Shown piece by piece: positions 31,814 to 41,212 of a stretch of 64,000 nucleotides of DNA; position 1 is the first letter of the stretch, and every line of letters begins with the position of its first letter. The DNA lies in contig JAMAHW010000002.1 of NCBI GenBank assembly GCA_023627715.1, positions 372,001 to 436,000 of the forward strand. The letters are read 5' to 3'. The notes under the pieces were generated by a model that worked only from the letters and a program-made list of their open reading frames with translations, had not been told where the DNA came from and did no database searches. This stretch comes from Periconia sp. R9002 (lineage: Eukaryota; Ascomycota; Dothideomycetes; Pleosporales; Periconiaceae). Made by a program: the position numbers and the translations under genes.

Positions 31814-33668
31814 ATGGTGTCAATCGACAGCGCTACAGCGCGAACAAGCCCATCTGCCGAACAAAAGGATGAAGAGAGAATCGAATTGCCTTCGACAGTT
31901 CTAACACCTCATAAAGATTTTCAATTCTGGATGATCATGGTCGCACTGTGCATGACTGGTCTCCTTGGAGCGCTCGAAAACACCGTCGTTACCACATCTT
32001 TGCCGACAATAGTCGCAGCCTTGAATGTCGGGCAAGACTACGTGTGGATCACAAATGTATTCTTTCTGACGAGGTGAGCCTCTCATCCATCGAACGCTGC
32101 GGTTCATTTCCTGAATGTTTTCCAGTGCTGCTGTGCAACCTTTTTTTGGCCAGGTAGCCAACATCTTCGGTCGCCGTTGGTTGGCTATATCCATCGTGGC
32201 CATCTACACACTTGGGAGTGGCATTTGCGGCGGTGCAAATTCTGGCGGCATGCTTATAGCCGGTCGAGCGATCCAAGGCATAGGATCCGGAGGCGTGAAT
32301 ATGATCGTAGATGTCATAGTCTCGGATCTTGTACCTCTTCGTCAACGAGGCAACTACATTGCTATTGTCTTGACGGTTTACTCCATCGGGACATCCCTGG
32401 GCCCGTTCATCGGAGGGGCACTCGTCGACACGACTTCCTGGCGTTGGGTATTTTATATCAATCTTCCCGTAGGTGGGACCGCCTTGGTCATGCTTTACTT
32501 ATTCCTGAGAGTGGAATGGAATAAACAAGCAACATTCTCAGAACGCATCCGGACGATCGATTTTATCGGTAATGGTATTATCATGGCGTCAACCGTGGCT
32601 ATTCTCTGGGCGTTGACTTATGCCGGTGCCCGCTATCCCTGGTCTTCATGGCATATCATAGTACCACTGGTGCTTGGCTTCGTTGGTTACGGCATCTTTG
32701 CTGTGTTTGAAGGCTCCAGTTTGTGCAAAGAACCAGTCATGCCTTTACGCCTGTTCAGCCATCGGACGGCCTTAATTATATATTTCAACACGTTTTTGAA
32801 CTCGACTTTGCTGTACTGGGCAATGTTCTTTCTTCCAGTCTATTTCCAGGGCGTCTTACTTTCTAGCGCGTCGCGTGCCGGGGTACAGATGCTACCCATC
32901 GTTCTTGTTGCAGTGCCTGGTGCTGTTGTCGCTGTCATTATCCTCTCAAAATATGGCCGCTACAAACACCTTCACATCGTAGGTTTCGCGCTGATGACTC
33001 TTGGACTTGGGCTCTTCAGTATCATGGATGATAGCTCCTCGACGGCCAAATGGGTCATATTTCAGGTGCTCGGCGCACTTGGCTCCGGTATGATTCTGAA
33101 CACGCTACTTCCCGCATTTCAGGCAGGCATTGAAGAGAAGGATCAAGCTGCCGCAACGGCTAGTTGGTCTTTCATACGCAGCTTTGGCAATGTATGTTGA
33201 ACTCCAGATACAAATTCGTTTATTATTGAGACACCACGTAGTGTAGCGTATTAAGACACTAATAATGTGCTATAACCACCCTAGTTACATTATACTAACT
33301 TTGTACCCGCGATATAGGTATGGGGCGTGGCAATCCCCGCTGCGATCTTCAACAATCAATTTGTCGACGAAGCGCGTGCAATAGACGATCCCAGGTCTGA
33401 GATACTGGTGGCGGGAGGAAGAGCATACGAATACGCGTCGCGCAACTTCGTCACTTCTTTCTCGGAGCCCGCAAAGCAGCAAATTATCGATGCTTTCGTC
33501 GTGTCGTTAAGAATGGTGTGGCAGATTTCCATCGCCTTTACAGGTCTTGCATTTGTCTTGTCTTTCTTCGAGAAAGAGATTCCTCTCCGGAATGAACTTG
33601 ACACAGAATTCGGTATGGAAGGAAAGAAGGAGGGCGAAAAATCCCTTGGGAAGCCAGTCACCATTTGA
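31814..33668 (+). CDS. MFS drug/metabolite exporter (DHA2, 14-TMS type)
   Basis: Three exons (31814-32073, 32126-33191, 33318-33668), 558 aa. The start is chosen at MVSIDSATA because a hydrophilic N-terminal tail then leads straight into TM1 (FWMIMVALCMTGLLGALE). Motif A-like FGRRW, motif C-like LGPFIGG and about 14 hydrophobic segments mark the H+-antiport efflux group that includes toxin and multidrug exporters. The first intron is an ordinary 52 bp. The second (33192-33317, 126 bp) is a mobile introner-like element plus its 5 bp target duplication. Removing it restores SFGN-VWGVAIPAAIF, the conserved reading of this family, whereas unspliced reading stops at once (TGA). Beside the AflR-type gene it probably exported the cluster product. 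Confidence 0.93.
33197..33317 (+). mobile_element. Introner-like element, copy D, acting as an intron
   Basis: Exactly 121 bp, TTGAACTCC to GATATAG, inside the MFS gene. It is flanked on both sides by GTATG (33192-33196 and 33318-33322), a perfect 5 bp target-site duplication. The left copy of GTATG is the intron's 5' splice site; the element's own TACTAAC and terminal TATAG are branch site and acceptor. The intron is therefore duplication plus element, 126 bp. Confidence 0.9.
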
Positions 33669-34048
33669 TGAGAAGCTCGGGCATTGAGGTACACATCGAA
33701 TCAATCATGTTAGATACGTTGAGCGTTATAGGTAATTTTCACAGATGATTTAGAGCAGCTGTTGATTGATACTATGTGTACCTTAGCCAGTAACCCAACT
33801 CAAGGCAAGGGTGGCTCCTCAAGGATTCGAAGACGGTTCACCAGCATCCGAATCAATTCTACACCGGCCCACCTCGTTAGATGCTCGACGCAAAGAAACT
33901 TGGCTTTAAACTGCAGCCCGCCAAACGCTAGGCTCTACCTGCGATTCTCTTAGCACCTGCTATAGATTGATTGCTCTAGTCTTTTATAGTGTCACGATAA
34001 TGAACGAATACGAATACCATTTCAACATGATATCCACTACTTGCATCA

Positions 34049-34553
34049 ATGAGGATAACTTCCTATGAACATGACCTGGAAAAAAAATGTTCCAAGAGTG
34101 TTGTCTGGATTTTGACTGGTAGTACTGGCATTTTAGGCGCCAAATTACTCACCCTGCTTCTTGACGATGCTAGCATCACGACCGTACATTGTATTGCTGT
34201 GCGGGATCCCAGCAAGTTCATCAAAAGCGTTTCCACAAACGTTAAAATCAGAATCTACCAGGGCGATCTCAATATGCCTCATGGAGGCGGTGTTTGCGAA
34301 GAAAAATAACAGAGAGCCGCGGTATATCAATGAAATTGGATCTACGGACTTGAATCTTGGAGATCTGCGCTCGTTTGTAAGGGATTCAGGCGGGATGGAG
34401 CGTTCGGTGAAGAGGCTGGCGTTGGGAAAATGGATTGATCTGGCCGAGGAAATCGGGTTGAATCCCGCGGTTGCGGCTTTCTTTCGTCGCGTGGAGAGGG
34501 ATGCGGATAGTCGAGTTCAGTATCCTAGGTTGGTGAAAGGGGTTAGGTCCTGA
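34049..34553 (+). pseudogene. PKS-NRPS/NRPS terminal thioester-reductase domain, internally deleted
   Basis: The left part (34049-34300) reads VVWILTGSTGILGAKLLTLL then VHCIAVRDPSK and YQGDLNMP, the NAD(P)-binding start of a terminal reductase (R) domain. The right part (about 34285-34553, another frame) reads STDLNLGDLRSFVRDSGGME and ends PRLVKGVRS-stop, the usual C-terminal end of fungal PKS-NRPS megasynthases. The roughly 200 or more residues in between are missing, and the frames do not match. What is left is a scar of a megasynthase gene; everything upstream of the R domain is gone from this window. Confidence 0.75.
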
Positions 34554-34705
34554 TGCTCCTTCCTCCTCACCCTGATCCGCAACACCGAAATGTCGAGTAT
34601 AGTCCTCATCTTTCCCAAACCGCGACTTTGTGGTTTTCTGCCAATAAGGTTTCTCACGGTATGCCATCTCCGCATTTCTTCGATTGCGGCTAAGGGAGGT
34701 CGCAC

Positions 34706-34826
34706 CTATATCGTGGGTACAAAGTCAGCTTAACTTAACTAGGGGTGATACAATGAGTGAAGAATGTCCTAATACACCACGCTACGTGGTATCTTAATAA
34801 TAAACAACTCTTTACCAAGAGTTTAA
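34706..34826 (-). mobile_element. Introner-like element, copy E
   Basis: Exactly 121 bp on the minus strand, TTAAACTC to GATATAG. Flanks (minus strand) ATGTG and GTGCG differ by two transitions. Palindrome CACCACGCTACGTGGTG and AGCTGAC branch-like site intact. Lies 54 bp from copy F in the same orientation. Confidence 0.85.
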
Positions 34827-34880
34827 CACATACCCTATAGTGTGGCGTGTTATTCCTTAAAACAACAGCCATTCACACAC

Positions 34881-35001
34881 CTATACTGTAAATACAAAGT
34901 TAGCTAAACTCAACCAGAAGTGACATAATGAGTGATGAATGTCTCAATACACCACGCTACGTGGTGTCTCGATAGCAAACGCCTCTGTACCTGGAGTGTA
35001 A
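34881..35001 (-). mobile_element. Introner-like element, copy F
   Basis: Exactly 121 bp on the minus strand, TTACACTCC to GTATAG. Flanks (minus strand) CTATG and GTGTG. Contains AGCTAAC as branch-like site. Same orientation as copy E. Confidence 0.85.
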
Positions 35002-35200
35002 CATAGCGAGAGACATCTCTTCATTGATTAGTGAAACTACGTAGGTAGGTAAACAGAAGGAAATCGTTATGCGTTGTTGGAAGGGGCAGGAGTGCTCGGG
35101 AAGACGCTATTCCATATTGGGTAATCGGTAGCTTAATAAGGCAGTTGCTGCTGCCAACTACAACCAACAACTCGAATTAATTCTCTCGTAGACCGTTACA

Positions 35201-35201
<1 letters not shown>

Positions 35202-35240
<39 letters not shown>

Positions 35241-35258
35241 TCTCTCTCTCTCTCTCTA
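35202..35258 (+). repeat. (CA)n followed by (TC)n microsatellite
   Basis: About 18 CA units directly followed by about nine TC units, just upstream of the first ATG of the zinc-finger gene. Confidence 0.95.
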
Positions 35259-35285
35259 TCTAAAATTTTCTCGAAATCCGAGACC

Positions 35286-36310
35286 ATGGCCTCCATCAAC
35301 GCCAACTCTGTCTCTTGAGGCCTGCCATGATTGGCCTCTCGGTCAATGCCAACATGGGAATGACTGTACACGCGAGCATCACGAAAACCTGGATCCATCG
35401 CTGCCCTACAAAAATTCTGACGAGTACACGGTACCCGACAAAGTCAATGCAGCATGCATAAGATGCATGCAGAGAATGTATCCGGCAAGTCTACCCTGCT
35501 GACCATCTGAGTGGGTCTCATATACTAACAGTCTGTAGTGTGACAAAGCGGGACGTGGAGGCGAGGATGACCCTTGCTCGGAATGTCGTTGGTTCGGTGG
35601 GCAGAATTGCCACTGTATCCTTGCCAAGGATACAAGCTACAACGACCAGATATGGTCAATCATGATGAGGCGTGGCAAGGATCACAACTACACTCTCCCA
35701 CCCTTCAGGGGAAGGGAAGAGTTCAACAAGAAGAAATCGCCTCCTGCGCCAATGCCAGCGGACAAGGTGAAGCAAGACTGGCAAGGTGAGACCAAGGAGG
35801 CACTCTTGGCCAAGCCAGATATGCTGTCCGCAGATGTACGCGCCTGCCCCAGGGCATACTTGTATCCCCCTCGCCCTTCCAGTGCCATGAAGTCTTCACA
35901 GAAGTGGGCCGAATCGAACAAGCGTAAACGGGAATCCGATTCTGGGGTGGATGCTCAAGTCGATCGATCAACAACGGGTTCGGCGTTCCCGGTTTTCCCA
36001 CCACAGCCAGACTTACCGGTTTTCCCACCAGGGCTAGACTTCCCGCGACCACCACCTCGACCACCAGCTCATCCTCAGTTTGGCGAGGTGATAACTGTAT
36101 CCTGGTCTTATTCGAACAACAGGTGGACGTATACATACGCATCTGGCGTGGAAATCTGTAGCCCGCCAATGCCTGCTCCCATGGGTGAAGTACGTTTTCT
36201 ATCGATAGTACGTCAGAATGTTGTTAACCATATTATAGCAGAGCAGCAAGTCTACTGAGCAGAGCGGAATCAGCGGCGGCTTTGCGACCCGTCAGAAGAG
36301 GCAGCGCTGA
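35286..36310 (+). CDS. Zinc-finger protein (CCCH-like plus CxxC pairs), 5' end unresolved
   Basis: Three coding blocks join in one frame: about 35320-35484, 35539-36189 and 36239-36310 (stop). The first intron appears to be a GC-AG intron (donor GCAAGT, TACTAAC branch, acceptor GTAG); the second is GTACGT..TAG. The first block has ACHDWPLGQCQHGNDCTREH, a CCCH-type arrangement (C-x7-C-x5-C-x3-H), then ACIRC. The second has CDKAGRGG then PCSECRW and a long Pro-rich, basic tail. The CxxC pairs recall small Cys-rich domains common in fungal unknown proteins. The ATG at 35286 sits in a good context (GACCATGG), but its frame closes after ten codons; the zinc-finger frame has no ATG of its own nearby. 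Either an upstream exon or a one-base lesion is implied. Confidence 0.5.
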
Positions 36311-36559
36311 ATCTTGCTGCTGCCGCCACCACCCCTACCACTGCCACGAGCCCCGCCACCGCCGCCCCGACCGATCCCATGGAGTCACGCATGGATGAAT
36401 CCGCCGTCAAGAATGACGGATCTATCGGTTACGTATCGAGCAATGACGTCTAGAGGGCCTCACTTGATCATTTCGCGCACGCTTTGTACAGCTTATGTAC
36501 TATTCTCTCGGTTGTTGACCGACTACATGATACCCCGGCGCTCTTATTCACGCCCAGCT

Positions 36560-36722
36560 ATTGGTTCAGTTCTCTGGAATTTCCCTACTTGCTATTGATT
36601 CAGTTCTCTGGCTTCTTCCCACACTCACCATTGATTCATTTCTCTGGCTTCTTCCCAAACTCGCCATTGATTCATTTCTCTGGTTAATTACCACACTCCC
36701 CATTGATTCATTTCTCTGGGTT
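36560..36722 (+). repeat. Minisatellite, CATTTCTCTGG unit, copy 2
   Basis: Four to five units of about 36 bp built on CATTGATTCATTTCTCTGG plus CTTCTTCCCACACT-like spacers, more regular than the related array at 18993-19125. Confidence 0.85.
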
Positions 36723-37668
36723 TCGATAGTACCTATTAATTGAGTTCTTTAACTTTTGTCGATCACTGGCATGTTGACTGATATGTGATGATCATTGTAT
36801 ACCGTTGCGTAGTATATATTTCAGTTTCATTCACGCTTAACAGAAGGCAGCTACGGATGAGGCAGGCAGGGAACGTTACGCCACGCACGGTCCAACTTCC
36901 ATCAAACCGCCGCAAGAACTTTGTAATGCTGATCAGATCTTGGTAGCGTTCGCGGCCATTCTAGGCTTCGATTCCTGCTAGCCAGCAATCCTAGGATCCA
37001 CCAAACCCCATAATGGTATCACTTTTTTTTTTTTACCCGAACATTTTCGTCTTTTTGTTACAAAGTTTTCACCCCCACCTTTTTGAAACACTTGATTGAA
37101 TTGGGCCTGGACAGTCTAGGTGGTATTCGTACTATTAAAATTGTCTTCAACTTATGTAGCCAGGACGTTGCTATGATTGTGTTTTGTACTGTGTCGATCC
37201 CTCGGGCGAACACATTGCTACGCCACGATAAACAACCGTCTGATATTTCGATGTGATTTTTCTGAATGAATAGAGTCTTGACATAGAAAATGAAAAGAGT
37301 AAGGTACCGACGATTGATATTACGTTCTTGCACGTTCGTCGACCGGACGAGCAGGGTCATGTGATCTCTACCCTGTGACTTCCATGCAATCCATGTTTTT
37401 TCCCCTCAGCTACGCTCAAGGTACATTGATCAATTAATGTTAGAGACAGCTTTACATAGTGAGACTACGTAGCACTGTAAAAAGACAGGAGAATCGTTTG
37501 GCATGGATCGTACGGTAACTATACTTATTGATGCCAACACTAGAAATACCTGATGTTAGGGTTTTCCAATCGATGTATTCAATTGGAAAACCTTAGGTAC
37601 AAAACTATATACACCAATCTCTCTTTCCCCATCCTTCTCCACTTACGCACCCGTCACCACTCCTCCCA
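36723..37668. other. Intergenic; contains a perfect hairpin
   Basis: No gene recognised. At 37560-37592 there is an inverted repeat, GGTTTTCCAAT and ATTGGAAAACC, with an 11 bp loop. It lies about 80 bp beyond the stop of the alpha-galactosidase gene, in its likely 3' UTR. Confidence 0.6.
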
Positions 37669-39507
37669 TCACCCAACCATCAAAGATTGCTTCCTCTCAG
37701 CCTGACCAGCAGAAGCAGCGGCAATAGTACCATTCCCCTCACACTCCCCCTTCACCAACAACACCGCAGTGTCATGGCTCGCCACCTCGACCGTGAAATT
37801 CCCCGCCACACACCCCTTCTCCTCCCCACTCCACACATCCAACACCTCATACGCCTTCCCGACCTCCAACTCGGGCACCTCACTCCAAAGCGCGCTCTTG
37901 TTCACACTCTTCTCCTCCGTATTCAACATCAACACCAAAACCCCCTCCTTCCCCCTCCCACTCCAATACTCGGCCGGCCAGTCCATATCGAACGTCCAAT
38001 CCGGATTGTGCCCCCACTTGTAGGGCTGCGCGGGGGCGCCGTAGACGTCGTCCTGGTTGAAGGCGAGGAGGTGTTTGTTTAGGAGGATGGAGAGGAAGTC
38101 GGGGTTGAGGGAGGGGAGGGGCGTGCCGATGAAGAGCGGGGATTTCATGGCGGCCCAGAGGGCGAAGTGGGAGCGGGATTCGGCGAGGGTGAGGGCGCCG
38201 TTGCCGACTTCGAGCATGTCGGCGTCGTTGTGGCCCCAGAAGTCGGTGTGGTGCGAGAGGAAGGAGTTGCGGTTTAGGATCATGAGGATGGACCACCATT
38301 CCGCTTGGAGGGGATGTTAGTGTGGGTGTGGGCTATGGAGGGTATGAGGGGTTTGAGGTTTCGGTTATACTGAGGGTAGGGTGGGAGTTGTGGGATTGTG
38401 ACATTCCATATTTCTTCTTTTCTTCTTTTCTTCTTCTCTCTGCTTTTGCCTTTGCCTTCCGTCTTTCCCTCTCGTTTCTTCTCTTATCAAAAATCGATAA
38501 AAATATAAACTTACGTATAATATCTGTAGTAATCCTCCACGCATTCCCCGTTTGATTCCCCCACGAAAAAACAGCAGCCTCACCACCCACACAAATATCA
38601 TACTGAATAGGGCGATCCTGTTTGACCAGCGCATCGCGCATGCGATTATACCGCTCCGCCGTTTTGGACTTGGAATAGTCGTAGCCTTCAGAGCAGAGGC
38701 CGGTTTGATCGATGCCTTTGTCTCGTTAGTCTGTATTGGAGGGTGTTTGGAGGCCGAGGGTGATTGAAGGGTGGGAAATTTACAAGTCGCGTTTTTGTAT
38801 TTCGGATCGGGGCCTTCATCGTTTCCGTCGAGGGTACAGACGTCGCATTCGTCCCGCCAGTTGGCTGGGACACCACAGCCGTCGTATTTCATGTCTGTTT
38901 TTGATGGCGTGGGTTGGTTAGTTTGTATTTCGGTGGGTTTGCCATTTTTGATGCGCTCTCTGCGACGAATAACGGACGAAGGCAGGAAAGAACAGGATCA
39001 AGAGCTATAATGGTGAAATAAACAGGAGAATATTATTGAAAAGAATAATGTAAAAGAATACTCACAATCAACCCCCCATTCAGCCCACGTCTCCGCATCG
39101 AGTTCCTCATATCCCAAACTGGCCGGATAACCACCACAAGTGGTATTCCCCGCGCTCGAATAAATCCCAAACAGCAATCCCTTCTCATGAACCTGATCCG
39201 CCAAACCCTTAATCCCATCGGGAAATCTCGTCGCGTTGGGCACGAGGCGATTCGTCTGGGGATCGCGACCATCTTTATTCGACCAGCAATCATCAACAAT
39301 GACGTACACATATCCTGCGTCTTTCAACCCGAGATCCACGAGTTTCGTAGCAGCGTCCAGGAAAACCTTCTCGTTGATGTCGCAGCGGAAGGCGTTCCAG
39401 GAGTTCCATCCTAGGGCGGGGAGTTTGCCGACGGAGTTGGGGAGGATGAGGGCGTGTGTTGCGGTTGCGGCGAGGAGGGAGAGGAGGGGAATAGCCGATC
39501 TAGCCAT
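37669..39507 (-). CDS. Secreted alpha-galactosidase, GH27
   Basis: Four exons (39507-39066, 38894-38784, 38715-38515, 38303-37669), 462 aa; introns of 171, 68 and 211 bp, all GT-AG and frame-consistent. The signal peptide is at about 1-19 ([19 protein letters not shown]). GH27 marks are LGWNSWN (32-38), the nucleophile Asp152 in YMKYDGC, formed across the first splice junction, and the acid/base Asp249 in WRITTDI, just before the third. Also [13 protein letters not shown] and the C-terminal beta-sandwich. The reaction is release of terminal alpha-1,6-galactose from raffinose-type sugars and galactomannan outside the cell. Size and order are typical of fungal AglB/Agl-type enzymes. Confidence 0.95.
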
Positions 39508-41212
39508 GCTGGGCTACCAATCTATCTATGAATCTATCGCGCGCAAGGGTATATAGTCGGAAAGAGGAAAGGAGAAAAAGGCGAGAGCGCAATCAAGAAA
39601 CGAGCGAGACCGGTCGAGCTTTTATAACATGTAGATGGACAAGAAGAAACCCTAGCAAACCCTCCCAAGATCTCCGGCTCTCTGCAAAGGGGTTGCATAC
39701 ATATGTACGTCGGGTAAGGGTATATGTACGGGTATATGTCAAATATCGAATCTGATCTGCTTGTTTTGGAAGGTTGGAGTGTGGAGGAGCGCAGGCGTAT
39801 AGTTTAGCGCCCATGCGCTATGACGACGGATACTTGGTAGAGCTATCGTGCCTGGCAGAATGGAGATCGACGGGGGACGTTGATTTGGTCTCCTGCCACC
39901 ATGTTCCACTACCAAGAAGATGCGATGCGCGTGCGGGCGTCAGCAGATGTGGTTCATGCAGGGGAGGTTGGTGGTTAGGGAAGTTGGAAATGTTTGTTTG
40001 GATGGATCCATGCTTATCTCTGGTCTTACGCCCGGCCAATGTTTACCCCGCAGACGCGCACCTCTCACACGACCTGGGGTTGTGGTTGGATTTCACGATG
40101 TTGATATCGAGTTGGTCGTACCGAATTGCGCTCAAGCTCGTGTATGCATGTCACAATCGATGATTTAGGCAATAAAGATCATCTTCTCTGGCTGGCGCTA
40201 TAATCACGTGATCCTACCGTATATCCCAAGGTCAGAGTAACCCCCAGCGCCAGTACTTGAGATGCCCAGAAGGTGTTCTTCCAGTCCAATTTCCGAGTAT
40301 TTTCACGTTAAAACCCATGTAAAAACTTAGGATAACCCGTAAAGAAATAATCACTACATTCTCATTTAACCCATCTTTCACATTCTTGACAAATTACCGA
40401 TTCTATCCCAAGAAAAAAAAAATCAATCAATCAATCCCTCTCGCAAACACTGACCAATCTTTTCTCCAGCCAGGAACACTGGTCCAGGGTTGCAGTTCAT
40501 GAATCCAAACTATCGGGGGAAAAGATAAGTTGGCACGAGGCTATTCGTGCACCATAGAACCACATCAATCGATGTGCAACTTGGTTATGTACCAGTTAGA
40601 TGTGTTTATGTTTATGCATCAGTACCTGTTGTTATGAGTTTAATTGGATTTGATCAGTAAGTCTTTAATTGGCCTTTTTTTCTGATAAAAATTGGAGGAA
40701 GAGAAATAGTTGAGAATAGAAGGGAAATGTTTGGGTGATGATATATTTAGCATGCATATGTAATATTGATGTGTACAGTACCTAGGTATGTATCCTGTTC
40801 CTTGAGGTGAAAGGGAGGGAATTTGACATTTATGTCTTCTGCAGTATTTTGATGTTGTTTTAAGATTCACTCCCCACAACTTCCAACCTAATCCATAAGT
40901 TGAATTAAGGAACCATCAATCTCGGTACCAAGACATCGGATGACCCTACACACCTACCCCGTGATGGCATATTGCCGGTAGCCAATAACTAGTTTCCATC
41001 TGATAACTCACTCCCTTTAGTTACTAATTCCTGCTATCGAGTGGATATCAGTAATCAGGCTCCGTCATCAACTTTACCGGTCAACTACTTTGGGCTCCTT
41101 GAAAGGCTAGATCATCAACGCGCATATTTCAAGTAGTAGTTGATTTGTTCCTCATGTGCTATAATTTGGGGACCTAATTTCGCGAACAATCCAGTCGCAA
41201 CAAAGAGTAGAA
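39508..41212. other. Intergenic, divergent promoter region
   Basis: 1.7 kb between divergent start codons. The left 650 bp has open frames (39774-40163 on plus) with no recognisable protein features. The right part is AT-rich. Nothing else recognised. Confidence 0.5.
39549..39556 (-). promoter_or_regulatory. TATA-like box of the alpha-galactosidase gene
   Basis: CTATATAC on the minus strand, 42-49 nt upstream of the ATG at 39507. Plausible core promoter if the 5' UTR is short. Confidence 0.35.

Noticed and set aside
36560..36722. Repeat array considered as CRISPR-like
   Set aside because: Eukaryotic nuclear DNA; spacers are not unique and units vary, as in a minisatellite.
36945..36995. Possible tRNA (AGGCTTCGATTCCTGC resembles a T-arm)
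   Set aside because: No D-arm, anticodon arm or acceptor stem could be built around it.
38304..38514. Whether the 211 bp and 171 bp alpha-galactosidase introns are introner copies
   Set aside because: They lack the TTGAACTCC start, the palindrome and the GATATAG end.
39774..40163. 129 aa open frame in the alpha-galactosidase upstream region
   Set aside because: No recognisable domain, composition not protein-like, overlaps other chance frames.
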